From: Draba incana
Lineage: Eukaryota > Streptophyta > Magnoliopsida > Brassicales > Brassicaceae
Direction: 5' to 3'
Assembly (NCBI GenBank): GCA_963576765.1
Contig: OY755202.1
Coordinates: 18,972,001 to 19,036,000 of the forward strand
DNA length: 64,000 nucleotides
Below are positions 1-10,724 of this stretch, one piece after another (the first letter of the stretch is position 1; every line of letters starts with the position of its first letter). The notes under the pieces were generated by a model, which was not told the origin of the DNA, searched no databases, and saw only the letters and a list, made by a program, of their open reading frames with translations. Both the position numbers and the translations under genes were made by a program.

Positions 1-1640
1 ATTGTGGAGCCTTCGAAGGTGGTGGCAGAAGAGGTGGAGGTTGTGGATAACTTACAAATTTACGTTTGATGGTAGATTTATTCTCTGTTGAATGGTATGA
101 TAGATTTATTTTTCTTTGATGGTAGATTTATGTTCTTTTGCTGGACGTGGAAGTTTCAGAGGTGGTGGCAGAAGAGGCGGAAGATTTGTTTTTTTTTTAT
201 GGTAGATTTATTCTCTGTTCAATGTAATTTATTGGCAGAATTTATGTACTCTAGAAATTTACTCTCTATAAAATATGTTTCCAAATGTTTTTAGCATCAA
301 TTACTATGACACTAAAACAGGAAAACAAGTTAAATTTGAAAAGACACACATAATAATAGACACATATTTAAGCTTCACTAGTGGTACGATTATGATCGTA
401 TTGACGACAATTAGAACACTTCCGTTCTTTCCTAGGCTGGTACCGCTCCATTTCAGTTTCGTAGACTGCTTGCATAATAGTTATGGAGTAACCACTGTAC
501 ATGTAGTTCTTATAATGGTAAGGATGACGATATGCAATGATGACCTGGATGTTAATTCCATTTGATTGTCATCGTTGGATAATCAATAGCTTATCATTTT
601 TTATCCTAGCATGTTTACAATATACTAAAAGATGATGAAGAATGTAGAAGGATGATGAAGAAGGTAGGTTAATTAATATAAAAAAGTGAAAAATGACACA
701 TAAGAACAAAAATTGTTTAACGAACCTAAGTCAGATAACAAGTCTACCACAACAGTGTCTAAAAAAGCTAAGTCATATAACAAGTCTACCACCACATTGT
801 TGTTTGAATAACCTAGGTTAGATAACCAGTATACCACCACATTGTTGTTTGAATAATCTAAGTTAGATAACAAGTCTACCACCACATTGTTGTATAAAGA
901 ATCTAAGTCAGATAACAAGTCTACCACCACATTGTTGTTTAAAGAATCTAAGTCATATAACAAGTCTACCACAACTATATGACAAGCTTCGTCGGATAAT
1001 AAGTCTACCATAACTATATAACAAGCTCTGTCGGATAACAAGTCTATCATCTGCAAAACAAAATCTACCATAAGGTTAAAAAAAAAACAATTCTACCGAT
1101 GTTTTTCGTAACCAATAAGTCTACCACTCGAAGGTTGTTCTAGTAAACTGAAAAGATTGAATAAGCCCACCGGCAGAAATATTAAATCTACCACTCATTA
1201 TAATTCTACCACCACTATAATACGTCTACCACTATTATCCACTATAATAAATCTACCACCACGATAATAAGTCTACCAATCAAGAAATTAACTCTACCAC
1301 GCCAAATTAACTCTACCGTCAAAGCAAATAAATCCACCATCCAAAATAAGTCTACGGAGATAAATCTACCAATCACCTAATAAGTCTACCGCTCCAAAAT
1401 AAATCTACCATTGAAAATAATAACTCTACCAATCACTCTAATAAGTCTATCATTCGGAAACATCTCTACCACCAAGTCGACACAATAGGTCTACCGTTCG
1501 TATATAAATCTCCCGTTCAAAAAATAAGTCTACACACTTCAAATAAATCTACCATCATTGAATGGTAGACTTATTATTTTAGGCGGGAACTTTTCCCGCC
1601 TGAAATCCCTTATTCATTAATGGTAGTTTCGTAAATACTC
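1..1640. repeat. TCTACC/GGTAGA motif field, probable MULE terminal region
   Basis: The motif AA(G/A)TCTACCA recurs dozens of times from about 720 to 1560, and its complement TGGTAGATTTAT recurs at about 67-220. From about 725 to 1075 it forms a tandem array with a period near 45 bp (about 8 units); on the minus strand this reads as a 15-residue repeat beginning VVVDLL. The field ends in a GGCGGGAA...TTCCCGCC inverted repeat near 1583-1602. A similar ggcgg...cccgcc feature occurs inside the Mutator-like element at 41-43 kb. I infer a terminal region of a non-TIR Mutator-like element. No transposase is visible, and 275-700 holds nothing I recognise. Confidence 0.45.
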
Positions 1641-1821
1641 AAAACCAGACCGGACCGGCCGATTGGACCGGTCCGACCGAGACTCCTTCTTCTAGCCGAT
1701 TCCGAGTTAGTCTAAAACCCGGATTTGAGTTGGATTGGTAAAACCGGCAAAAAAACCGGTAAAACCGGTGACCCGGTTCCATGTCAAAACCCGATTCACA
1801 AAAATTAAATCTAAATTTTCA

Positions 1822-2985
1822 GTTTTTATGTCAGGGCAGCCTAGAGGTGGTGTGATTGTTTCAGCTCGTGATTGAGAGGCAAGCCAATAACCCGATTTGA
1901 CTGTATAAATGCCATCTTTAGTATAATGCCACACTAACTTATCCCGACGAGGATGCTTCGGTATATAGGCTGCCCTGACATAAAAACCAAGGTTTGGTCC
2001 TTACCCTGAGTCTCTAAAATCAAAATGTTTGTTTGGCGTGCATTATCCCAAGCTCTCGTTACAGCATCTCATCTTTGCGATAAAAGTATTCCTGTCGATT
2101 CTCTTTGCCGACGATGTTTGCAAGATAATGAAACCCCAAGTCATATCCTTTTTTCTTGTCCCCATGCCGTGAATACATGGTGTCACTTTCCTGGAAACCC
2201 CTTCTCCCAAACCGGTACGTGTGATAATATTGATTCAAACATCAAAATCATATACACGGATCATTTACCATCGACACAAAAATTCAATCATCTTACCTCA
2301 TGCTTTTGGCTACTTTGGAGTCTTTGGAAGGCTCAGAATGATATGAACTTTAAAGGTCGTAAATGGGAGCCTCAAGATATAGTTAATCGAGCTCATTCCT
2401 AGGCACAAGAATGGGTTGATGCAACTTCAAAATCATCGACTCACGTTCACCAAACCCAACCAACACCATCTCCAATGTGGTCCCACCCCCTACGGGTGGG
2501 TTAAGTGTATTATGATGCATGTTTCAACATTTCGGACCACAAAATAGGCTCAGGATGGATTGTTCGTGATCATCATGCGCAATTTATTTCGACAGCCTCC
2601 TCTTTTCTCCCACAAGCTAAGTCCTCGACAGAAGCAGAAGGTTTAAGTTTACTCCATGCAATGCAATTATTTTGGTTTAGAAGTTATCGATACATCATCT
2701 TCGAAGGAGATTCTCAGCAACTTATTGATCTCATACATGGCCGAACAAAGAATATAGCAATAGATAATCTAATCAATGATATTCATTATTGCATTAATCG
2801 CTTTGCAGGTGTTCATATAGTCCATATCGGACGTCGTTCAAATGCCATAGCCGATAAGCTAGCTCACATTGGTCTTTCACAATTTGTTGCTTTTTGTATT
2901 TATAATAACCCACCAAGTTGTATACACCATTTACTCCTTTGAGTATGTAACAGTTTCCAGATCAATAAATTAGACGTTAAAAAAA
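1822..2985 (+). mobile_element. LINE 3' fragment with 5' inversion
   Basis: This is the tail of a non-LTR retrotransposon ending in an A-run near 2979-2987. Bases 1966 to about 2985 read forward (zinc-finger-type reverse-transcriptase C-terminal region, then RNase H). Bases 1822-1965 read in reverse and encode the preceding protein segment, including the family signature YTKDGIYTVKSGYW. The junction is marked by a perfect 22-bp inverted repeat (1822-1843 against 1966-1987), meaning the same 22 bp were copied into both halves. This layout is what twin-priming produces. No convincing target-site duplication was found. Confidence 0.75.
2025..2942 (+). pseudogene. LINE ORF2 remnant: zf-RVT and RNase H
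   Basis: Two reading segments are visible. Bases 2025-2402 encode the Cys/His cluster downstream of plant LINE reverse transcriptases (signature CRRCLQDNETPSHILFSCP) and stop at a TAG. Bases 2505-2942 encode an RNase H fold with YYDACF at the first strand, EAEGLSLLHAM, FEGDSQQLI and RRSNAIADKLAH, covering the usual D-E-D-D positions. The RNase H part closely resembles plant LINE tails. The reverse transcriptase core and endonuclease are absent. It is a dead, 5'-truncated copy. Confidence 0.75.
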
Positions 2986-3555
2986 AATTGAGTTTTTTTT
3001 GTCAAAAATTCAAATTATGATTTATAGTCACTATTTATTTACTTTTAAAATTATTTTTGTTTTTCACTTTAAACAAAAAAAACTAATCTTTTATACAAAA
3101 TAAATTAAAATCTTGTTATGTAGGTGTGTTTATGACAATTACTACATGATCAAACCATATTCTATATTATTATTTCTACATTTAAATGATATATTATCTT
3201 ATTTTGTTATAATTTATTTTGTTAAAAGATAAAATGATATAAGAAAAATAAAGTTTAAGTATGTTTTGTCTTTTCTTTAAAAACTTACATAATCTATTGT
3301 TCTTACTCTTATATATAATTGAAAATATAGATATTTGAAAATCCGGTTGGACCGGTCAGACCAGCCATCCAACTACGATGCCGAGTCGATATTCGGTCCG
3401 GTTTTCAAAACATTGGTTTTTTTTGTTATAAGAGAAAATAAGGGTAAAATGGGTACAAAGTCCATGAAGCGTAATTAAAAAAGATTAGAGTTGTTTTGAT
3501 CAAAAACCAACTTTTGAAGGCGGTTCTAGTAAACTTCCCTGAAAAATATATACTA

Positions 3556-4013
3556 CTCCCTTCGTTTTAAAATATAATTTGTTTTAGAAGTTTTTTTGTG
3601 TTTCAAAATATAAATTGTTTTGATAATCGTAGGTTCTTTTTAACTTTATCGATTACTGTATCACCACTAATATATATCTATTACTCCCTCCATTTCAAAA
3701 TAGAAATTGTTTTTACCTAAACGTGTGGTTATCAAGAAACTACTTTCTACCAAAAAAATATCATTTAAAATATATAATAAAAATAATTTAACCAATTATT
3801 GAAAAAAGTGAAATATATTAGTGGCCGGACAATATTTAATAAAGTTAAAAAGTACCAAAGATTGTCAAAACAACTTATATTTTGAAAAACAAAATCCTCC
3901 AAAACAACGTAAATTTTGAAACAGAGGAAGTATATATTTTTAATTAAAGTAAATGTAGTTTCTTAATATTTGCGCTTTTTGCTAAAACAACTTATATTTT
4001 GAAACAACGGGAG
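3556..4013. mobile_element. Stowaway-like MITE (outer copy)
   Basis: It begins CTCCCTTCGTTTTAAAATAT and ends with the complementary TTTTGAAACAACGGGAG, flanked on both sides by TA (3554-3555 and 4014-4015). The CTCCCTCCGTTYC terminus with a TA target is typical of plant Tc1/mariner-derived (Stowaway) MITEs. A second, related element sits inside it. Confidence 0.7.
3684..3930. mobile_element. Stowaway-like MITE (inner, nested copy)
   Basis: Its termini are CTCCCTCCATTTCAAAATAG and CAAAATTT-type complements ending GAAACAGAGGAAG, with TA at 3682-3683 and 3931-3932. It lies wholly within the outer MITE and belongs to the same terminal-sequence family. Confidence 0.7.
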
Positions 4014-4354
4014 TATTATAGTAGTTATTGGCATAATTTTATCATAATTTGATAGTGTTTATGAAGTCATTTTGGATCAAAGAAATTTAGGCTATATTTT
4101 TAATCATAATTTTATTATAATTTAACCAGAAGCTAAACGACCCATTAAACCCCGAGGTAACTAGTTAAACTCCCAAAAAGGAATGAGAGTTAACTTGCCT
4201 TCTTTTGGTACAGATAGTACAATTTTGGAGTTAAAAACTTTTCAAGGGAGAGGAAATGATGCAGCCATCCAAACCACACGATCCCACCAATAAACCAACT
4301 CAGTTGTCACATGTACGTCATACTGAATCACACACCATTTCCTTTTACCGTAAT
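4014..4354. other. Non-coding flank of the chromovirus
   Basis: AT-rich sequence without a recognisable gene. Its last five bases (GTAAT, 4350-4354) are the left target-site duplication of the Ty3/gypsy element. Confidence 0.7.
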
Positions 4355-5404
4355 TGTAACATCCCGAAACCAAATTGTCGATTTTGGTAAGCGGTGTCGA
4401 TCGACACCACGTTTTGAGTTCAGTTCGGTTTTAAAATTAATCGCTCGGTTTTGTCGCGGTTAAGGAAAAAACCTAGGGCTCGTGATTATATATTGTTTAG
4501 CAGTATTGTGGCTGTATTTAAGAGCAAAAAAGAGAGAATTATAGTTGGAGAGAGATTATTGAGAGATTATGAAGGATTGTTGCAAAGAAATCCCTCGAAA
4601 TCCTTTTCGTGTGTTTTTAGAGGCGTAGGGTTCTTCGTGCCTCGTAGTTAGTGGTGTTAGAGGCTCATTTCTGCGTGTTTTGATCTCTGTTTGTCGCTGT
4701 TTTTTCGTTCATCGTTTCAATCCGAAATCGAGGTGAGTGCGCGACCGTAGGCTCGGTTTTATTAGGTTTCGATTCACAATTGATTTAGGGATTTTCGTGT
4801 GTGATTCATGGTTGTTTGTTATGTGTTATTGTGAAGGAATCGTCTGGTTTTTATGATAAAACGTTGATTAATTGTGAGTTTTGGACTGTTTTGAAATCGT
4901 GAATTGTTATGTGGCTTGAGTGTCGATCGACACCGTGCCTTGGTGTTGATCGACACCCGTGTTTCTGTACTCGTGAATTTTTTTAAGTTAATTGTTGATT
5001 ATTTCCTGATAAATTCGTACTTAGCCTGTTGACGGAAGAACCGTCTCACTAAGTAATTATTAATTACTTACGCATCTCTTATTTCCATGTGATACAGGTA
5101 AAGAGAAAAAGTGATCGCGGAATCAAGGCTCTAGAAGAGGATGATTAGGGATGTTATTTTATTTGTTAGTTCTAGCGAACCCCGTTAGGTTGCTAGTTTA
5201 CTTATTCCTAAATTTGGTTATTGTGAGTTGAATTATGTTTTGAAATTTATATTTAATTATTATTTGGATTTTTATTATTTCCTGAATTATTTCCTCAGAA
5301 CTTCTGCGTAGTAACTGTTAGAAATCTAGTCTTTGAGGATTAATATTTATGGAATATTAATCTGGACTAGTTAATAAAAAAATAATAATAATAAGGTTGT
5401 CACA
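4355..5404 (+). repeat. 5' LTR of the chromovirus
   Basis: A 1050-bp direct repeat matching 10725-11807. It contains copies of the palindrome GGTGTCGATCGACACC (4393-4408) and relatives near 4919-4957. It has one copy of the first palindrome where the 3' LTR has two. Confidence 0.93.
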
Positions 5405-5407
5405 TTT

Positions 5408-5420
5408 TGGTATCAGAGCC
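5408..5420 (+). other. Primer-binding site, initiator tRNA-Met
   Basis: TGGTATCAGAGCC starts 3 bp after the 5' LTR. It is the usual complement of the 3' end of plant initiator tRNA-Met and marks the start of minus-strand synthesis. Confidence 0.88.
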
Positions 5421-5606
5421 CTTACGGTTCTAGGGCTAGTAGTTGTTGGATGAACTGAGACTATGTGTATGATTGTTTATGTGGGTTAAGCAATTAGTAG
5501 TCTTAAAATCATCCTCTTCGGCTTTTAAAGAGATTCCGCGGTGAGTTTGTTTTTGTTTTGATTGTGACTTCTAGGGTTCTTATCTGTTGTTCTGTGATGC
5601 AATGGG

Positions 5607-6917
5607 ATGGATACCAGAGCTAGAGGTCGTGGCAGAGCTGGTGCCAGTGGTGGCAGAGCAGTTACCCGTGGTGGCAGAGTTGGTGGCCCTGGAGGCCGGG
5701 GTCGTGGTCTTGGGCCAGTTGCTGAGTCAGTGGAGAGTGGTGCAGCGAGTGTATCGCAGAGTGTGGCGACCACGTCAGAGTCCCAGACGCATGTTTCGGG
5801 GTCTTCGAGTGAGACCAGTGCAGATGCTAGTGCCAGTGTAAGGGCAGGTGCTAGTAGAGGTCGAAGAGTTTTAGTGGGCCTAGGTAGGGGTACTGTTGTA
5901 GCTCCAGAACGTGATGATCAGGTCGTGGGATTGCTGACGCAGTTGTTGGCACGTTTTCCGCCAGTAGCTCCTAAGCATGCTCCGGTTGTGCCTCGAATGG
6001 CCGGGATGTAGCAGAGGGCTGCAGTTGCTGAGCAGCCGAGGACTGCAGTTGCTGAGCAGCCGAGGACTGCAGTTGCTGAGCAGCCGAGGGCTGCAGTTGC
6101 GGTGCATGTTCCGTCTTATCTCGAGATGATGGGATAGATGCAGAGGATTTCTACGCTTTTCTTTGAGGGTAGAGTTGGTCCTGAGGAGGCGGATGAGTGG
6201 CGCCTGAGGTTAGAGCGGATCGATCAGATGTCCTGCGGAGTATCAGGTTAGCTGTCCACTATCTGAGTGGTGATGCTCATTGTTGGTGGCGGGCCATCGA
6301 GGCTAGGCGTGTGGAGTAGACCTGGAGTAAATTCTTGGCTGAGTTCAACGCCAAGTATTTCCCTCAGGCTCGAGATCTTCTTCAGATGAGGTTTATGTCA
6401 TTGGCTTTGGGTGAGCGTTTGGTACGCGAGTATGACGCCGAGTTCAGCAGGCTAATGGTTCATACTAGGCGTGGTTTAGAGGATGAGCGGGCTCTGGTGC
6501 AGAGGTTCTTGCAGGGACTTCGTTTGAGCATCAGGACTCAGTGGAGAGGTGCCAGATATATCTCGAGGGCAGATCTAGTAGAGCTTGCGGCATCTATTGA
6601 GAAGGACCAGCGTGAGCAGCTTAGTCCGATAGTTGTTCCGTCTGCGGATGCTCCTACTGTTCAGCTGAGGAGCCAGCAGCAGCATCTGCAGCGCAGAGGT
6701 TTTGGTAAGGCCGGTAAGCCTGCGTAGGGCCAGAAGAGGAGGTGGGATGATGCTTCTAGCACAGGACAGAGTGGTCACGGTCGCTACGGTTGTGGTAGTA
6801 GTGATCACAAGTTGTCGAGTTGTCCCAAGAAGAGCGATTCTAGTACACCTCGAGTATGTTATCATTGTCGGGAGCCGAGGCATCTCAAGCCGATGTGTCC
6901 CAGGTTGCAGCAGCTAG
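5607..6917 (+). pseudogene. Chromovirus gag remnant with zinc knuckle
   Basis: The reading frame starts at ATG 5607 with an RG-rich N-terminus (MDTRARGRGRAGASGG) and is interrupted at 6009 by TAG. A 24-bp tandem repeat (about 6013-6099; AVAEQPRT units) follows. The retrotransposon gag domain is visible in pieces (FFEGRVGPEEADEWRLR, then FNAKYFPQARDLLQMRF) across a frameshift near 6230 and another stop near 6317. A CX2CX4HX4C knuckle (CYHCREPRHLKPMC, 6857-6896) has an Arg in place of the usual Gly. This would be the capsid/nucleocapsid protein but cannot be made here. Confidence 0.8.
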
Positions 6918-7095
6918 TGATAGCAGCGATTCTGCCAGCTCGAGTGCAGCCTATGGCTCAGATTGCGGCAGTGCAGCAGCCATTTGGTGAGATTGGTCCT
7001 GCACCGCGCGTGTATTCCCCGGCAGAGTTTGGTCAGCAAGTAACGCCGGGCAGATCACAGGTAAAAATTCTAGACTCAACTTTGTAAAATTCCTA

Positions 7096-7680
7096 GTGGT
7101 TGAATTGTTGTTGTTATTGTTGTTGTTGTTGTATTTCGCTTGTGGTCTAGTTAGCAGGGTTCTCAACGCACGTCATTGTGTAGGGACCTTTTTAGTGGAC
7201 GGCTTTGAGTTTCACGTGCTATTTGATTATGGAGCATCGAGCTGCTATGTTACTCTGGAGCGTGCCGAGAGCAGTGGCATCCGGAGCAGCGCTGGCGAGT
7301 GCGCGGGCATGGTCAAGGTGGCTGGAGGAGGATTCCAGGCTACTTTGGGCCGTGCTAGAGCAGTGGATGTTCAGATTGTTGGGCAGTCGATGCCAGCAGA
7401 TTTGGTGATCAGTCTAGTGAAGCTGTATGATGTGATTATGGGTACGGATTGGTTGTCGTTCTACAGGGTTCATCTGGATAGTTACCGAGGCAGAGTTGTT
7501 TTTGAGCGCGATGGCGGGAGGTTGGTGTTTCAGGGAGTGAGACCAACTTCCGGGAGTCTTGTGATCTCGGTCATTCTGGTTGAGCAGATGATAGAGCGAG
7601 GTTTCGAAGCTTATTTATCGACGATTGTGATGTCGGAGTCTAGTGGTGAGGTTGCTTTTGAGAATATCCGAATGGTTTAG
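7096..7680 (+). pseudogene. Chromovirus aspartic protease remnant
   Basis: An open stretch begins in a TTG-rich microsatellite (7101-7131). It carries the retroviral-type protease fold: a flap-like segment, LFDYGASSCYV at about 7219-7251 and VIMGTDWL near 7432-7455. The catalytic D-S/T-G is changed to D-Y-G, which should abolish activity. The frame ends at TAG 7678, inside sequence that should read through into the reverse transcriptase. Confidence 0.8.
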
Positions 7681-8480
7681 GAGTTCGAGGATGTTTTTCG
7701 GTCGATGAAAGGATTACCACCATCTCAGTCTGATCATTTCACGATTGAGCTAGAGCCCGGGATAGCTCTGATATCTAAGGCTCCTTACCGGATGGCTCTG
7801 GCTGAGATGGCAGAGCTGAAGAAGTAGCTTGAGGACCTTTCGAGTAAGGGTTTTATTCGTCCGAGTGTTTCATCGTCTGGAGCGCCAGTTTGTTTGTGAA
7901 GAAGAAGGATGAGAGTTTCCGGTTGTGCACCGATTACCGGGGACTTAACCGAGTCACTGTAAAGAACAGGTACCTTCTCCCGAGGATTGATGAGTTACTA
8001 GATCAGTTGAGGGGTGCTACCTGGTTCTCCAAGATAGACTTGTCTTTGGGTTATCATCAGATCCCAATAGAGGAGGTAAACGTTCGTAAGACGGCTTTCA
8101 GGACGAGATATGGGCACTTTGAGTTCGTGGTTATGCCCTTTGGTTTGACGAATGCGCCTGCGGCATTCATGAGGTTGATGAACGACGTGTTCAAGGAGTA
8201 TTTAGACGTGTTTGTTATCATTTTCATCGATGATATTTTGGTTTATTCGAGGAGTGCCAAGGAGCACGAGACTCATTTGAGATTGGTTCTGGAGAAGCTT
8301 CGGGAATAGAAGCTATATGCGAAGTTGAGCAAGTGTAGTTTTTGGCAGCAGGAGATGGGATTCTTGGGTCATATTGTATCTGCAGAGGGAGTTTCTGTGG
8401 ACCCGGCCAAGATTGAGGCGATTCGAGATTGGCCATGACCGAGTAGTGCTATCGAGTTTAGGAGTTTTCTGGGTTTAGCA
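7681..8480 (+). pseudogene. Chromovirus reverse transcriptase remnant
   Basis: The N-terminal RT segment (SKAPYRMALAEMAELKK) stops at TAG 7825. A frameshift near 7890 leads into the palm and fingers: RLCTDYRGLNRVTVKN, FSKIDLSLGYHQI, TAFRTRYGHFEFVVMPFGL, with the catalytic FIDD box (about 8223-8234). Further stops at 8307 (TAG) and 8437 (TGA) break the connection domain (GFLGHIVSAEGV, SFLGLAGYYRRFI). The motifs themselves are well preserved. Confidence 0.9.
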
Positions 8481-8516
8481 GGATATTATCGAAGATTTAT
8501 CAAGGGCTTTGCGAGT

Positions 8517-9006
8517 ATGGCGCAGCCTATGACAAAGCTGACCGGTAAGGATGTTCCATTTGTGTGGTCGCCGGAGTGCGAGGAGAGCTTTGCAAAGCTC
8601 AAGGAGATATTGACTAGTACGCCTATTTTGGCATTACCCGAGCCGGGGAAGCCATACACAGTGTATACGGATGCTTCGGGAGTTGGTTTGGGTTGCGCTT
8701 TAATGCAGGAAGGTCGTGTTATCGCATATGCTTCGAGGCAGATGCAGAGTAGCGAGCGTAATCGGCCTACGTATGATCTTGAGTTGGGAGTTTACTTTGA
8801 AGATCTGGAGGTCTTATCTCTATGGTGGGAGAGTGCAGCTTTTTATGGATCACAAGAATCTGCAGCATATCTTCACTCAGCCATTGCTGAATATGAGGCA
8901 GAGGCGCTGGGTTAAGTTGCTGGCAGATTACGATCTGGAGATTGTTTATCACCCGGGCAAGGCTAATTGGGTAGTAGATGCTTTGAGTCGGTTGACTAAG
9001 ACAGCA
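8517..9006 (+). pseudogene. Chromovirus RNase H remnant
   Basis: The domain opens with TKLTGKDVPFVWSPECEESF, then VYTDASGVGLGCALMQ (first catalytic Asp) and VIAYASRQM. A frameshift near 8790 moves the frame, after which KIWRSYLYGG, MDHKNLQHIFTQ, RQRRWVKLLADYDLEI and YHPGKAN are seen. It ends in DALSR, which is directly joined to integrase sequence. Confidence 0.88.
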
Positions 9007-9978
9007 TGATTTCAGGCCATTAAAAAGACCGATGGAGCTGAGGTTTTGGCTAAGAAGTTCGTGAAGGACATAGTGAGGCTGCATGGAGTGCCAGCTAGTA
9101 TTGTGTCAGATCGGGATCCCAAGTTTACTTCAGAGTTTTGGAGAGCCTTCCAGGCTGAGATGGGCACTAAGGTGCATATGAGTATGGCATATCATACGCA
9201 GAATGATGGGCAGTCAGAGAGAACTATTCAGACTTTGGAGGATTTGCTGAGGATGTATGTGTTGGATTGGGGTGGTCACTGGGTTGATCACTTGAGCCTG
9301 GTTGAGTTTGCATATTACAATAATTTCCAGGCGAGTATCGGTATGGCTCCTTACGAGGCTTTGTATGGGAGGCCGTGTAGGATACCTCTGTGCTGGACCC
9401 AAGTGTGGGAGAGAAGAATTTATGGTGCTACGTTTGTTCAGGAAACGACGCAAAAGATTCGTGTGTTGAGGCTGAACATGAAAGAAGCTCAGGATCGGCA
9501 GAAGAGTTATGCAGATCGAAGAAGGAAAGTGCTTGATTTTGCCGTGGGAGATCGTGTGTATCTTAAGATGGCTATGTTGAGGGGTCCTAACAGATCCATT
9601 TCTGAGAACAAGCCGAGTCTGCATTTTATAGGTTCGTTTCCAGTAGTGGAGCGAGTTGGATCAGTGGCGTATCGGCTTGAGTTACCTCCGATTATAGAAG
9701 CATTTCATAAGGTGTTTCATGTTTCGATGTTAAGGAAGTGCATGCATGAACCAGAGGAGCTAGTGGCTAAGATTCCTGAGGATCTGAAGCCTGATTTGAC
9801 GATTCCGGCGGTTCCTGTGAGGATTCTCGAGAGAAGTATCAAGGTTCTGCGTCGGAAGAAGATTCTGTTGTTGAGGATTTTATGGGATTGTGGCGGTTGC
9901 CAGGATGTGACTTGGGAGCCAGAGGCAAAGATGAAGCTGAAATTCATGAAGTGGTTCGACAAGCAGGTCACCGTGTGA
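8990..9978 (+). pseudogene. Chromovirus integrase (N-terminally deleted) with chromodomain
   Basis: The HHCC zinc finger and the first catalytic Asp are missing: RNase H sequence DALSR runs directly into LTKTA, a TGA (9007-9009), and then FQAIKKTDGAEVLAKKF. The rest of the catalytic core is present (IVSDRDPKFTSEFW with the second Asp, NDGQSERT with the Glu), followed by EALYGRPCR, the GPY/F-type region and a C-terminal chromodomain-like stretch (RILERSIKVLRRKK, then VTWEPEAKMK). Chromodomains target such elements to heterochromatin. The deletion makes the enzyme non-functional. Confidence 0.88.
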
Positions 9979-10274
9979 GCTTAGCTTTCTTTGCGGTTCT
10001 AGTTCGAGTTGGTTTTGTGCCGGTGTGGTTGTTTTGATTCTTGTATTTTTGTTTTGTTGTAACGATCATACGTTGTTCTTTTAGAAATTTATAAGATGGA
10101 GTTTTCCTTATTTATTTTCTGTGTTTAATAAAATGGGTGGTTCTTATTATTTTGATATTTCTGTTTTTGGAAATATCGTGCCATAGACCATGCGAGGGAG
10201 TTTAGTCAATAGGTGCTCTGAGACGTTTAAAAATCGATTACGTAGGGACTTCTGTCCCGAATAGCTCATTTATT

Positions 10275-10505
10275 GCGATTTCTTTGTGTCCTTTCGCAGG
10301 GGTGCGAGTCCTCCAGATAGCGCGATTACTTTGTGTCCTTTCGCGGGGGTGCGAGTCCTCCAGACAGCGCAATTGCTTTGTCTCCTTTCGCGGGGGTGCG
10401 AGTTCTCCAGATAGAGCGATTGCTTTGTGTTCTTTCGCGGGGGTGCGAGTCCTCCAGATAGTGCCTTGGATGTGAGTTCCTTTGCGGGGATGCGAGTTCC
10501 CCAGA
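10275..10505 (+). repeat. 47-bp tandem repeat in the 3' internal region
   Basis: Units containing CTTTGTGTCCTTTCG, GGGGTGCGAG and CTCCAGATAG begin at 10275, 10322, 10369 and 10416, giving a constant 47-bp period. A fifth unit and a diverged one follow. The array lies between the integrase end and the 3' LTR. No repeat-spacer alternation is present, so it is not a CRISPR-like array. Confidence 0.9.
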
Positions 10506-10712
10506 TATCGTTGACTCGAAGGATGCGTCTCGAGAGTACGAGCAGTATAGTATGAGCTAAATGTAATCAATGTCGGATAACATGAGTGAGCATGAGACTG
10601 GATGTGGGCCTCGAAGATCATGTACGGATCTCAGTTCGTGTTTGACCAGGTGGGGTCAGTGTGATGGTCTTAGTGGGCAGTTGTATTGGAATTCGAGGTC
10701 GAATCCAGAGTA

Positions 10713-10723
10713 GTGGGGGAGAG
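10713..10723 (+). other. Polypurine tract of the chromovirus
   Basis: GTGGGGGAGAG immediately precedes the 3' LTR start at 10725, the expected primer site for plus-strand synthesis. Confidence 0.85.
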
Positions 10724-10724
10724 T

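Larger units (their letters stand above)
1640..3415. repeat. ACCGG-rich inverted ends, possible hAT-type MITE
   Basis: Both ends carry related ACCGG-rich sequence in inverted orientation: CAAAACCAGACCGGACCGG near 1642 and its imperfect complement (GGTCCGGTTTTCAAAAC) near 3396-3412. The LINE fragment lies between them. This could be a small non-autonomous element that received the LINE, but the repeat is imperfect and I could not define a TSD. Confidence 0.3.

Noticed and set aside
4451..4651. Small protein gene in the LTR (also 10838-11044)
   Set aside because: The frame is repeated only because both LTRs descend from one sequence; it has no family match and lies in LTR leader-type sequence.
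5405..5421. tRNA-Met fragment or gene
   Set aside because: Only the 3' complement is present directly after an LTR; it is a primer-binding site. The same applies to the tRNA-Asp-like stretch at 48110.
10275..10505. CRISPR-like array
   Set aside because: Whole 47-bp units repeat with no unique spacers, within a plant retrotransposon.
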